From assembly GCF_900100945.1 (NCBI RefSeq), contig NZ_FNCG01000011.1, positions 62,001 to 126,000 of the forward strand: DNA of 64,000 bases, in the 5' to 3' direction. Source of the stretch: Mucilaginibacter gossypii (GTDB lineage: Bacteria; Bacteroidota; Bacteroidia; Sphingobacteriales; Sphingobacteriaceae). Within the stretch, counting starts at the first letter, position 1. Each line of letters opens with the position of its first letter. Under the pieces are notes generated by a model. That model made no database searches, was not told the DNA's origin, and saw only the letters and a program-made list of their open reading frames with translations. Shown here one piece after another: positions 28,501 to 37,012 of the stretch. Made by a program: the position numbers and the translations under genes.

Positions 28501-29119
28501 GCTTGGTCCTAAAAGCATAGGTATCGTAGCTACTATTGATGGCGGCCTCGATTTTGACGCCGCGGTTGGCCCCGGCCAACTCAAAGACGTTTTTGGACAG
28601 ATAGAATTTAACCCTTCACATCCCGAAAATACCCGGATCAGCGGTGGGGCAAAATTTGTGATCCCGGCGCATGCCGGTTTAAAGTTAAAAGCCGCGCTTG
28701 GTATTGGTTTAAGTATTGGCCCGGCCAGCGTTACCGGTGGTATTCAGATAGTCGGCGGATTAGGGTTGGAGGGTGAGGCAAGCGCGGCTGCCGACCTGGC
28801 CTGGTCGCCCACAACCGGGTTTGAGTTTAACGCTTTGGGCGAGATCGAGGTACACCCTAAGTTCACGTTTGATGTAAACGCATTTATTAAAGCCGAACTT
28901 GATCTTTTGGTTACAGATATTTCAAAAGAGTGGACTAAAAACCTTGCGTCATTTAGTTATGGCCCGGATCTGCAGGTTAAAGTTTCGCTGCCAATCCACT
29001 ATAAGGATGGCGAACCGTTTGATGTGAAAACCGATGATATTAAAGTTACCTATCCTGAAATCAGCATTTCTGATATAGCAGGTGGTATAGCAGATAAAGT
29101 AAAAGAAGAAATGTTATGA
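25544..29119 (+). CDS. Large eCIS core-domain (DUF4157) protein with HNH-like motif, candidate cargo
   Basis: The 1191-residue protein has an N-terminal FERQADQVADKV motif (about 64-75) and the eCIS core domain with AHEVTHTVQQGG (HExxH near residue 239). Beyond that, VDHKVELQIGGADNDIGNLW (about 396-415) followed by LLSQKINGSSGG looks like an HNH/endonuclease-VII-type metal-finger motif. Residues 610-1191 are beta-rich repeats (IKGIKSAHINIAYANNEF, then IKGVKSAEIHVSYANETL). DUF4157 proteins are typically eCIS-linked effectors or processing factors, so delivery as a nuclease toxin is plausible but unproven. An ATG at 25550 giving a 4-bp ATGA overlap is an alternative start. Confidence 0.75.
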   Translation: MAMKTPQKAAPANTKQNQPANKQGAGKDPFFSAAHDVEQVQEAPFFEGNKVQRKMTVNEPGDHFERQADQVADKVVQHINQPKTVANAATGSTTTTGPANAATSAVQKKEDKKEDKQEKEQNGADKELQRRPVFESDGDPNEGNTLKRSSQSAAPDVSPQTQQKIECSKGGGEPLPANTREEMEGAMGADLSAVRIHNNSEAAGLSNDLQAQAFTHGNDIYFGAGKYDPQSKSGQHLLAHEVTHTVQQGGNGVKKKGVIQRAETGVAESGKAKAHTGDDKIDQTNKTIKVEKIDIPGFKYDMMPSKTDYSFKKTTRSGKHLATWEKDAATDAGFGKKFDDLKKVELPNGGTSPAGNNTYFMVSKTNVTGGILFGNPDEIRTRSVRPNWRRAGQMHEFEVDHKVELQIGGADNDIGNLWLLSQKINGSSGGTIQANIKSAVDETIKAEKAKDPEKVKGLSVQGIVDNYSITTAKLNKAGSPDSVGDQEKYSLSEIQKGEHLNGMRFLVPGKDDKILKELVDTNTVHLFLNERRSKAIKMPKKGPFKLQNSKKYTANIDSVTYDPQTDIMQQGGAGSITVTMFKTSKTADKITESFTLNPIPGVYGGYVSRQDILDKLRPQVKALSPVQLSEAGFSDDGELEAKGKVHTTIPLIDNADIDIIINSSGLSIRKVFDGGEIKLPPPFKITDTSLGITLGDSGLTVDGNMNFEIKKLGKGEVHAKAGTSGAFALGGSFDFDSKTFNPARITVDYVKPGDGGSGGGLSATGEIGIGPNKIKGIKSAHINIAYANNEFTATGTAEPDIKGVKSAEIHVSYANETLVIGGSFVLDENMPGIQSGSGSVEVTRGPDEIYHVKASGKAIPKIPKINTELSISYDDGALTIEGKASYAADRVSGEVMVGATNRAIAADGTPSGPAGDKFTAYGSGKLTLKVTDWLQASASVRVTPAGEIEVVGRLDLPSAVDVFPKKSINKELFKVPTIQIPIFAIPLGPKSIGIVATIDGGLDFDAAVGPGQLKDVFGQIEFNPSHPENTRISGGAKFVIPAHAGLKLKAALGIGLSIGPASVTGGIQIVGGLGLEGEASAAADLAWSPTTGFEFNALGEIEVHPKFTFDVNAFIKAELDLLVTDISKEWTKNLASFSYGPDLQVKVSLPIHYKDGEPFDVKTDDIKVTYPEISISDIAGGIADKVKEEML

Positions 29120-30099
29120 GCAACCGAAGCCAACTAACCGAACTGATAAACCTTGGTGCTATACAGCAGCTTAACGGCAATTTTGAAGCTGCCGAGGCGT
29201 ATTATGCCAAAGCTGCCGATTTAAATGAGCCCAATGTTACTCTGCTCAATAACCGGGGAATGTTGTTTTACCAGCAAAATAAATTTGCCGAAGCGAAGCT
29301 GCTGTTTGAACGTGCTTTAGAAATTGACAGCCAAAATGCTTCGGCATGGCTTAATTTGGCTAATACCGAAGTTTTGCTGGGTCAGTATGATAAGGCTCTA
29401 AACGCTTTCAGGCAAACCATTACGCTTAAGGCCGATCAGTTTGAAGCCTGGGAGGGCTTGGCAAAACTGTATATGTTATCGGCAGATATGGAAAGCGCCG
29501 AAACATGCTGGCTTAAAGCGGTGGAACTTAACCCCACAAGTTTAAATTTATTGATGGGACTGGCGCAGGTCTATCTTTCAACCGGGAGGTATGATGAAGG
29601 TTTTGAAATGGCCGACTATGTTTTATCAGAGAACCCGCAAAACAGCAGGGCATTGCAAACTGCGGGTCTGTCCCAATTAATGATAAAAAACTATGCCTTG
29701 GCTACCGGCTACCTGATCAGGTATCTGATGTTGTTTCCTGGCGATATTGCGGTACGTAACCACCTGGCCGTTGCTTATTTGCAAAGCGGCCAGTTAAATG
29801 AAGGGGCGGCAGAATATGAGCGGATCTTGGAATATGACCCTGAAAACGAAGAAATAAGATTAAATACAGGGGTGCTTTGCCTCGGCCTCAACCGTTTTGA
29901 TGATGCGCTGGCACACCTTGACCTATTACTTGAACAATACCCCGAAAATAAGAAAGGACAGCTTTACCGGGGGATAGCTCTGGCTAATTTAAACGAGAAA
30001 GATAAAGCGAAACGGGTTTTTGAAGACCTGCTGCATGATGCCGGCGAATGGGCCGCCCATGCCAAAAAGCAATTGGATCTGTTAAACAATTTAAACTAA
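29116..30099 (+). CDS. TPR-repeat protein in the eCIS locus
   Basis: The 327-residue protein is almost wholly tetratricopeptide repeats, about nine in a row, with recurring A-G-F-Y-A-P positions such as NAEAAYYAKA-type helices (GNFEAAEAYYAKAADLNEP, NKFAEAKLLFERALEIDSQN). No signal peptide or membrane segment is seen. Its ATG overlaps the stop of the DUF4157 gene in an ATGA, so it is translationally coupled to it. A chaperone or loading-adaptor role for the neighbouring candidate cargoes is an inference from this coupling. Confidence 0.8.
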   Translation: MSNRSQLTELINLGAIQQLNGNFEAAEAYYAKAADLNEPNVTLLNNRGMLFYQQNKFAEAKLLFERALEIDSQNASAWLNLANTEVLLGQYDKALNAFRQTITLKADQFEAWEGLAKLYMLSADMESAETCWLKAVELNPTSLNLLMGLAQVYLSTGRYDEGFEMADYVLSENPQNSRALQTAGLSQLMIKNYALATGYLIRYLMLFPGDIAVRNHLAVAYLQSGQLNEGAAEYERILEYDPENEEIRLNTGVLCLGLNRFDDALAHLDLLLEQYPENKKGQLYRGIALANLNEKDKAKRVFEDLLHDAGEWAAHAKKQLDLLNNLN

Positions 30100-30106
30100 A
30101 CCTCCT

Positions 30107-31060
30107 ATGAAATACATCCATAATACACGCCAGCCGCTTAGTCAGAAACAGGCTGATAAAGCAGATAAGCCCTTTTTTAATGGCAGCCGCGAAAAAAGCA
30201 AGCAGGATGGAGATGCTTTTTTCCAGGCCAGGAAAATTGATGGCAACCAGGATAGCGCCCTCGAGCAGGAGGCCGATGCAGTAGCACATAAGGTAACCAT
30301 GTCACAGCAGGCAACTGCTAATTCATCGCAGCGAATGGGACAAATGAGCGTTCAGAAAAAGGGAGCGGATGAGGAAAAGGATGCGAAATCGACTCAGAAA
30401 AAAGAACAAAAGGACGAGAAGGAGGAAGGCAAGCCGCAGAAAAAAGACGAAAAGAAAGAAGAAGAGAAACCAACTCAGAAGAAAGAGGAGGATAAAAAAG
30501 ATAAAGAGCCCCAAAAGAAAGAAGAGGATAAAAAGGATAAGGAAGGCGTTCAGAAAAAAGAGGAAGAGAAGAAGGATAAAGAACCACAAAAGAAGGAAGA
30601 AGATAAGAAAGACAAGGAGCCGCAAAAAAAAGGCGAAGAAGATAAAAAGGACGAAGGCAAGCCTCAGAAAAAAGAAAAAGGCGACGAAAAAGACGATAAG
30701 GCTGCTGCACAAAAAAAGGAAGAAAAAGGCGGCGGTGTAGAAAAAACCGAAGGCAGGCCCGAACCCCCGGAAGCAAAGTTTGACAGGTTGCTGAACGAAA
30801 GTAAAGGTGGAGGCAGTCCCTTACCTGCCAAAGTACGTACGCAATTGGAGCATCAGATGAACGCCAATTTTGAACAGGTGAAAATCCACACCGGGCAGCA
30901 GGCTGTTGAGCTTTGCAACCTTTCAAAAGCACAGGCGTTTACGCATGGTAACGATATTTATTTTAACGCAGCCAAGTTTGACCCTGAAAGCACCGCCGGT
31001 ATGAACCTGCTGGCGCACGAGTTAACCCATGTTGTACAGCAAAACGGTCCGCGTAAATAA
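30107..31060 (+). CDS. Short eCIS core-domain (DUF4157) protein with Lys/Glu-rich repeats
   Basis: The 317-residue protein has an N-terminal PFF and AFF motif pair (residues about 22 and 38), a FEREADRVA-like stretch (LEQEADAVAHKV), and a highly charged low-complexity region at about 85-215 made of QKKEEDKKDKEP-type repeats. It ends with the DUF4157 domain, LLAHELTHVVQQNG (HExxH), only a few residues before the stop. It therefore has the eCIS core but no C-terminal toxin domain. It could be a protease or loading factor, or a cargo stripped of its effector part. Confidence 0.75.
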   Translation: MKYIHNTRQPLSQKQADKADKPFFNGSREKSKQDGDAFFQARKIDGNQDSALEQEADAVAHKVTMSQQATANSSQRMGQMSVQKKGADEEKDAKSTQKKEQKDEKEEGKPQKKDEKKEEEKPTQKKEEDKKDKEPQKKEEDKKDKEGVQKKEEEKKDKEPQKKEEDKKDKEPQKKGEEDKKDEGKPQKKEKGDEKDDKAAAQKKEEKGGGVEKTEGRPEPPEAKFDRLLNESKGGGSPLPAKVRTQLEHQMNANFEQVKIHTGQQAVELCNLSKAQAFTHGNDIYFNAAKFDPESTAGMNLLAHELTHVVQQNGPRK

Positions 31061-31061
31061 A

Positions 31062-32390
31062 ATGGATACTAATATTAAGCAATTAAAAGCGCTGATGCAG
31101 TATACAGCCGGTTGTGTTGAAGCCAGGTTGCAAACTGTATTTGGTAACGACGCAACTTATTTGCCTCCGCTGCTGCCCCAGTTAGAGCGAAATGGTAGTG
31201 TGCTCGAAAAATTAATTGATGATCATGGCTTGAACAGCAATGAGGTTATTATACTAATGATGGCCCTGGTACCTCATTTACAGGTTGAGTTTTTTGATGA
31301 AATTATTCAGCCTTACATGTGTGAATCGGGTGATTTTCAGCAGATTGGTGGAGTTAGGAGCCGTAACGGACGCAGCTTTTTGCCAACCGGTCAAACAGCG
31401 GTTTTTGTTTTGGCTGGCGATGATCTGGAAAAGCGGCTGGAGATAGCTGATCTTTTTCATCATCATAGTAATTTGACGAAGCAGCACATTTTATACCTGG
31501 AGGATGTGCCCGAAGGTGAGCCTGCCTTATCCGGCAGGTTATTGTTACAACCCGAATATGTTGAACTTTTGATCAGTGGTACCGAATCTATTCCCAAACT
31601 AAGTATGAACTTTCCGGCACAACACCTGGAAACTACCTATAACTGGGATGACCTTGTACTCAATGATAACACCCGCAGGCAAATTGCTGAGCTGGAAAAC
31701 TGGGTGAACTACCAGCAGGTATTAATGACCGATTGGGGTATGGAGCGGAAACTGAAACCAGGCTATCGGGCATTATTTCACGGCCCGCCGGGAACCGGCA
31801 AAACGCTCACTGCATCTCTGCTTGGTAAATACACCGGCAAACCTGTTTTCAGGATCGATCTGTCAATGATCGTATCCAAGTTTATAGGCGAAACAGAAAA
31901 GAATCTCTCCAAGCTATTTGAAAAGGCCGATAATAAAAACTGGATCCTGTTTTTTGACGAAGCCGATGCGCTTTTTGGCAAACGGACTAACGTTAAAGAT
32001 GCGCACGATAAATATGCTAACCAGGAAGCATCGTACCTGCTGCAGCGTGTGGAGCAGCACAATGGCCTGGTGATACTTGCAACCAATTTTAAAAATAACA
32101 TTGATGAGGCCTTTATGCGCCGGTTTCAGTCGGTTATTAACTTCCCGCTGCCTAATGCCGATGAACGCTATACTATCTGGCAAAAATCATTTCCGCCTAA
32201 AGCCAACCTCAACGGGCACATTAACCTTGAGCAGATCTCGCGTAAATATGAGCTCAGTGGTTCCGGGATCTTGAATGTAGTACAATTTGCCTGCCTGCAA
32301 ATGCTGGCCCGCAAGGAAAGCCGCATAACCTCTGAACTAATATTGGAAGGTATTGAAAGAGAGTATACTAAAGAGAACCGGGTTTGGTAG
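31062..32390 (+). CDS. eCIS AAA+ ATPase (Afp15-like)
   Basis: The start used is the ATG at 31062, just after the preceding stop; the open frame extends upstream into that gene. The 442-residue product has an N-terminal helical domain, then a AAA+ module with Walker A GPPGTGKT (about residue 244), Walker B WILFFDEADALFGKR (about 298), sensor 1 ATNFKNN and the arginine-finger region FMRRFQ. This ATPase is present in nearly all eCIS clusters and is needed for particle assembly. It is the last gene of the co-directional locus. Confidence 0.93.
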   Translation: MDTNIKQLKALMQYTAGCVEARLQTVFGNDATYLPPLLPQLERNGSVLEKLIDDHGLNSNEVIILMMALVPHLQVEFFDEIIQPYMCESGDFQQIGGVRSRNGRSFLPTGQTAVFVLAGDDLEKRLEIADLFHHHSNLTKQHILYLEDVPEGEPALSGRLLLQPEYVELLISGTESIPKLSMNFPAQHLETTYNWDDLVLNDNTRRQIAELENWVNYQQVLMTDWGMERKLKPGYRALFHGPPGTGKTLTASLLGKYTGKPVFRIDLSMIVSKFIGETEKNLSKLFEKADNKNWILFFDEADALFGKRTNVKDAHDKYANQEASYLLQRVEQHNGLVILATNFKNNIDEAFMRRFQSVINFPLPNADERYTIWQKSFPPKANLNGHINLEQISRKYELSGSGILNVVQFACLQMLARKESRITSELILEGIEREYTKENRVW

Positions 32391-32679
32391 GAACCTCCGG
32401 GATATAAATCCGAAATTTTCCGTCGATCTATAATCTGTACAATGGAATCCATGATCTGTACATTGACCGGTTCAGCAGCGTTCGGGATTTTTATGCCGGT
32501 CCGGATCCTGGTTATTTCAGCAATAAAGAAAATTTAGCTTTCTGCTTATTGATGCCGTTTGCATAAAATTGAATAAATTTAGCAAATCATCGCCTATCAC
32601 TATTCCGTGACTTTCACAGGAGATGATTTCGTTATGGTTTTGTCGGTAATTATCTCTGGGGCAATAAAATACTAAGTGT
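32391..32679. other. Non-coding gap between eCIS and two-component genes
   Basis: I see no convincing gene here. There is a repeated TGTACA motif (ATCTGTACAATGGA and CCATGATCTGTACATTG, 32434-32467) and an inverted repeat AAATCATC / GATGATTT with added CCT/AGG at about 32584-32628, about 55 bp before the kinase start. Either could be a regulatory site for the histidine kinase gene. Confidence 0.35.
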
Positions 32680-34992
32680 ATGTTTAAATATATAGCGACA
32701 TGTTTTATTGTTTTAATTTTTGCCCCAAGCGTATCCGGGCAAAAAAAGATGGACATTGCTACCATTAAACTAAACCTCGATAACCAAAAAAACAAAGCCG
32801 ACACCAATACAATTAAACTACAAATACAATTAGGCAGCTATTATCTAAACAAGCAAGGCGACCACAAAGAGGTGCTGGATAGCGGCATCAACGCTTTTAA
32901 TAAAGCCATACAAATGAGTGTTGCCATCCATTCGGCAAAGTGGCTTAACGAAGCTATGATGCTTAAAGGGGCAGCGTATCTCAAGCAGTACAACCTGAAG
33001 CAGGGTAAAGCTGTTTTTATGGAAGTGGTTGGTTATTACCATAAAACAGATGATCAGTACCAGGAAGGTAAAACCCTGGCCCGCTTAGGCGATAATATAT
33101 CGATAGACAATACAGTTGCCATTCCTGATAAAATAAATAGTTATGAGCAGGCCCGGGCCTTATTTCAGCAAACGGGCCATAAACTGGATGAGACTGATAT
33201 GAACAAGAACATAGCCGACATCCATCTTAGCCAAAAGAAACTTGATCTGGCCGAAACCGAACTGCGCCAGGTACTGGCCCAATACAAAGCAATTGGCTAT
33301 AAAAAGCTCCACTATACTTATCATTCCCTTGCCGAGCTAAGCAAACAAAAGGTTGATTTGCATAACGAGCTTTTATATCGCCACGAGGTAATAAAAAGTA
33401 TAAACGCCACGGCTGATACGGCTTTGGCCGATTTTTATTACGCCAAACTTGCATTGGTGTATGCCGACCTGGATAAGTACGACCAAAGCCTTATTTACAT
33501 CCTTAAATCGGCCGAGATATTAAAGCATAGAAAACAATACGAGGATTTTTATGGGTACCTGAGCCTCATTATTTATGATTTCATAACAGCTAAAAGGCCT
33601 AAAGAAGCACTGGCATACTTGAAACAGGCGGTAAAAGATGTACCACCAAAGATCTTGGCGCAAAAGGTTGATATGTATGAGGCATTTGGCAATATCTACG
33701 TTGCCCTGAAAGATTACCCGGAAGCCGAGCAATACTATCTGAAAATGATGGAAGTATATAAGGTTACTAACTTTAGTAAAGACTTTTATACCACCAACGA
33801 GCAAATGGTTACTGATTTTATTCATTACAACGAAACCATGGCCGGCTTTTACCTGCTTATTCAACAGTATAAAAAGGCAGGCATTTATACAAAACAGATC
33901 TTGTCGCTGCCATCTAATACCATCAGGCCTATCACACTCACCAAGATCCATCGCATGCAGTTTCGGGTCGATTCTGCATCGGGCAACTATGTAGCTGCAA
34001 TAAAACATTTCGAGATCCATAAACGCCTTGATGACTCGTTGTTTAATGCCATCAAAAACAAGCAGATAGAGGAGCTTGATATCAGATATAGGACTAATGA
34101 AAACAAGCAGTCGATAAGGTTTTTACAGGAACAAAGTAAGAATCAAAAAGCCGAACTGCAAAAGGTAAACATGCAGCGTAACATTACTTTTGGCGGTGTG
34201 GCCATGCTTATCATTATAGCAGGTTTGGCATTTAACGGTTACCGGCACAAGCAAAGGAGCAATCAGCAATTACAGTTAAAACAAACGGAAATTAATAATC
34301 AGAACCTATCGTTACAAATCCTGCTTAACGAAAAGGATGGCCTGTTAGATGAAAAGGACTGGCTGTTAAAAGAAGTGCATCACCGGGTAAAAAACAACCT
34401 GCAAATTGTAATGAGCCTGCTTAATACGCAATCGGCATTTTTGAAGAACAACGCGGCACTTGCCGCAATCCGGGAAAGTCAAAACCGGGTACAGGCTATA
34501 GCGCTTATTCATCAAAAGCTGTATAGTAATTCGGATGTGGCTTATATCGATATGTCGGTTTATATTAATGAGCTGATTAATTACCTGGCCGATTGTTATG
34601 ATCCTGGCGGCAGGGGAATTCGTTTTGAGCAAATGATACAGTCCGTTAAGCTTGACGTTGCCCAGGCCGTACCCGTAGGCCTGATACTAAACGAGGCCAT
34701 TACAAACGCCATAAAATATGCCTTCCCTGCGCAGCGGGGCGAAATTAAAGTGGCCTTACAACTGGCCGAGGAAACCATTATACTCACCATAGCCGATAAT
34801 GGAATAGGCTTGCCTGTTGATTTTGACATCCAAAAAGCAAGCTCATTAGGGATGGAAATGATGAAAGCATTAAGTAAACAACTGGGCGGTTATTTTAAAA
34901 TAGAAAATTACGGCGGCGCTATAATCACCGTGGAATTCAGGGCCGAGGAGATGTTAAATAATATTGAACGAAAAACTTTTGCAGCTAATTAA
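32680..34992 (+). CDS. TPR sensor histidine kinase (HisKA_2 type)
   Basis: The 770-residue protein has a signal peptide (residues 1-20, ending ...SVSGQ), a TPR sensor region in the periplasm (about 25-490), one membrane helix (AMLIIIAGLAFNGY near 512), then a coiled linker. The cytoplasmic kinase part shows the HisKA_2 phosphorylation motif EVHHRVKNNLQIVMSLL (His near 567) and an HATPase domain with NEAITNAIKYAFP and IADNGIGLPV. It is expected to phosphorylate the response regulator encoded 3 nt downstream. The signal sensed is unknown. Confidence 0.88.
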   Translation: MFKYIATCFIVLIFAPSVSGQKKMDIATIKLNLDNQKNKADTNTIKLQIQLGSYYLNKQGDHKEVLDSGINAFNKAIQMSVAIHSAKWLNEAMMLKGAAYLKQYNLKQGKAVFMEVVGYYHKTDDQYQEGKTLARLGDNISIDNTVAIPDKINSYEQARALFQQTGHKLDETDMNKNIADIHLSQKKLDLAETELRQVLAQYKAIGYKKLHYTYHSLAELSKQKVDLHNELLYRHEVIKSINATADTALADFYYAKLALVYADLDKYDQSLIYILKSAEILKHRKQYEDFYGYLSLIIYDFITAKRPKEALAYLKQAVKDVPPKILAQKVDMYEAFGNIYVALKDYPEAEQYYLKMMEVYKVTNFSKDFYTTNEQMVTDFIHYNETMAGFYLLIQQYKKAGIYTKQILSLPSNTIRPITLTKIHRMQFRVDSASGNYVAAIKHFEIHKRLDDSLFNAIKNKQIEELDIRYRTNENKQSIRFLQEQSKNQKAELQKVNMQRNITFGGVAMLIIIAGLAFNGYRHKQRSNQQLQLKQTEINNQNLSLQILLNEKDGLLDEKDWLLKEVHHRVKNNLQIVMSLLNTQSAFLKNNAALAAIRESQNRVQAIALIHQKLYSNSDVAYIDMSVYINELINYLADCYDPGGRGIRFEQMIQSVKLDVAQAVPVGLILNEAITNAIKYAFPAQRGEIKVALQLAEETIILTIADNGIGLPVDFDIQKASSLGMEMMKALSKQLGGYFKIENYGGAIITVEFRAEEMLNNIERKTFAAN

Positions 34993-34995
34993 AAT

Positions 34996-36945
34996 ATGAA
35001 CAAAAAGATATTAATAGTTGAGGATGAGTCGCTGGTGGCGTATGATCTGAAATTAATATTAACCCGTGCCGGTTATAAAGTTTGTGGCATTGCCGATTCT
35101 GTACCCGAAGCCTTGGAGATCATTGAGGAGCAAAAACCGGAAATGGTATTACTTGATATATTTTTAAAGGGTAGCCTGAACGGTATCGACCTTGCCAAAG
35201 TGCTCACTTCAAAAAATATAGCATTTGTATACCTGTCGGCTAATTTTCAGGAAAGTATCCTGGAACGGGCAAAGGCTACGCAGCCCTATGGTTTTTTGGT
35301 AAAGCCATTCCGCGAAAAGGAACTACTTATAACCCTGGATGTTGCTTTTTACCGACATCAAAACAGTATCGAATCAAAATTGCGCCAGGAGCAGGCCCTG
35401 GAGCAGGTGTTTAAAAATATTGTTGCCGAACCGATAAACTGGAAACAGAAGCTGTTGAAAATAGCAATGAGCATCCAGCCGCATGTACCGTTTGATTATT
35501 TGACCGTTACTATGAAAAATGATACGGGTTTTCCTGATAACGCCCTCTCATTTTTACGCACAGGGTTTGATGAATACCAGGTTATTGGCAAGGATGAATT
35601 GGTAAACATCACAAAAACAAACAAGGCACAATTGAGCCAGATGCAGGAAGACAGTCCGCGGATAACCAAGGCTGATTTTTATAATGCTGCTAATTTTGTT
35701 AAGATTTGGCCGCAGTTTCCCGTTAAAAAGCTTATTGCACAGTTTTTTAATATGCAATCGTTTTTAGGATTGCCTTTGCTTTCGTCAGGAGGGGATGTTA
35801 TTCATTTTTCGTTTTACAGCCGCAAAACCGACTGTTATACCCATGATCATTTGATCTTGTTAGATCGACTGCACAGATTACTGCTGAGCACGGTGGAGGA
35901 GATCATCCCATTTGATGTGCCTGAGCCGTCACTAACGAGGGTTGATAAATTAGGCCAAAATCAATTGAGTGAGAAAAGCAAAGCTGCAGGTTTTAAAGAT
36001 ATTATCGGTAAAAGCCATCAAATGCTCACCGTACTTGACCACATTGGCATAGTAGCTCCGCTTGATACATCGGTATTAGTTTTAGGCGAAAGCGGTACAG
36101 GTAAGGAGCAGATAGCTAAGAGTATCCACTATCTGTCGCCTCGTAAAAACAAGCCTTTGGTAGTGGTAAACTGTGCCTCCATGCCGGCGACCCTGATTGA
36201 GTCCGAATTGTTCGGACACGAAAAAGGTGCTTTTACCGGAGCTGTTGAAAAGCGTACCGGTAAGTTTGAGCTGGCCGATGGCGGTACTATTTTCCTGGAT
36301 GAGATAGGTGAAATGCCGGCCGAATTGCAGGTTAAGCTATTACGTGTTTTACAGGAGCAGGAGATTGAACGCATTGGCGGCAGGGGCCCGGTGAAGATCA
36401 ACGTACGCATAGTTGCGGCTACGAACCGCAACCTTGAAAAAGAAGTTGAAGAAGGCCGCTTTCGGCTCGATTTATATTACAGGCTGTTTGTGTTCCCGAT
36501 CATAATTCCACCTTTAAGAGAACGTAAAGATGATATCCCGGTATTGGCTAATCATTTTCTGGCACGTTACGCGCAAAAGATCGGTAAAGCGGTAACGGGG
36601 ATCTCAGCAAACGTAATGGCCCAACTGCTTGAATACCAATGGCCGGGCAACGTGCGCGAGCTGGAACATTTTATTGAACGTAGTATCCTGTTAACGGATG
36701 GCCCGGTAATAAAAGACGCTTACCTGCCCAAGCTGCAGGGAAAAAAAGAAAGCCCTGTTTATGCCGAAATGCCGACTGATAGATTAAAAACCATTGATGA
36801 ACACGCCCGCGACCATATTTTAGATGTACTGAAACGTTGCAATGGCAAAATAAGCGGTAAGGATGGGGCAGCTTCGAAATTAGGTTTGCCGCCATCAACG
36901 CTGCATTCAAAAATGCAAAAGCTGGGCATAAAAAAATGGGAATGA
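34996..36945 (+). CDS. Response regulator with sigma-54 activator domain (NtrC-like)
   Basis: The 649-residue protein has a receiver domain at 1-120 (VEDESLVAYDL, phospho-acceptor Asp in MVLLDIFL, Lys in LVKPF), a GAF-like middle (about 130-310), and a sigma-54 AAA+ domain from about 340. The AAA+ part has Walker A GESGTGKE, the sigma-54 contact loop GAFTGA and Walker B GGTIFLDEIGEM. A Fis-type helix-turn-helix closes it (DGAASKLGLPPSTLHSKMQ). It sits 3 nt behind its likely kinase. The pair lies next to the eCIS locus, but a regulatory link to it is only suggested by position. Confidence 0.92.
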   Translation: MNKKILIVEDESLVAYDLKLILTRAGYKVCGIADSVPEALEIIEEQKPEMVLLDIFLKGSLNGIDLAKVLTSKNIAFVYLSANFQESILERAKATQPYGFLVKPFREKELLITLDVAFYRHQNSIESKLRQEQALEQVFKNIVAEPINWKQKLLKIAMSIQPHVPFDYLTVTMKNDTGFPDNALSFLRTGFDEYQVIGKDELVNITKTNKAQLSQMQEDSPRITKADFYNAANFVKIWPQFPVKKLIAQFFNMQSFLGLPLLSSGGDVIHFSFYSRKTDCYTHDHLILLDRLHRLLLSTVEEIIPFDVPEPSLTRVDKLGQNQLSEKSKAAGFKDIIGKSHQMLTVLDHIGIVAPLDTSVLVLGESGTGKEQIAKSIHYLSPRKNKPLVVVNCASMPATLIESELFGHEKGAFTGAVEKRTGKFELADGGTIFLDEIGEMPAELQVKLLRVLQEQEIERIGGRGPVKINVRIVAATNRNLEKEVEEGRFRLDLYYRLFVFPIIIPPLRERKDDIPVLANHFLARYAQKIGKAVTGISANVMAQLLEYQWPGNVRELEHFIERSILLTDGPVIKDAYLPKLQGKKESPVYAEMPTDRLKTIDEHARDHILDVLKRCNGKISGKDGAASKLGLPPSTLHSKMQKLGIKKWE

Positions 36946-36990
36946 ATGTTTGAAATTAAACAGTATTTATTTCCAAACCAAACAATAAAT

Positions 36991-37007
36991 CCCGGCGCGG
37001 GGCCGGG
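36991..37007. terminator. GC-rich hairpin between converging genes
   Basis: CCCGGC at 36991-36996 pairs with GCCGGG at 37002-37007 around a short loop. It lies between the stop of the sigma-54 regulator and the stop of the PLP-enzyme gene, so it probably ends transcription from at least one side. There is no long T run. Confidence 0.45.
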
Positions 37008-37012
37008 ACTGC

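Noticed and set aside
30323..30932. Long open frames on both strands within the Lys/Glu repeat region
   Set aside because: They come from the low-complexity repeats of the DUF4157 gene; the products are Leu/Phe- or Lys/Arg-only text.
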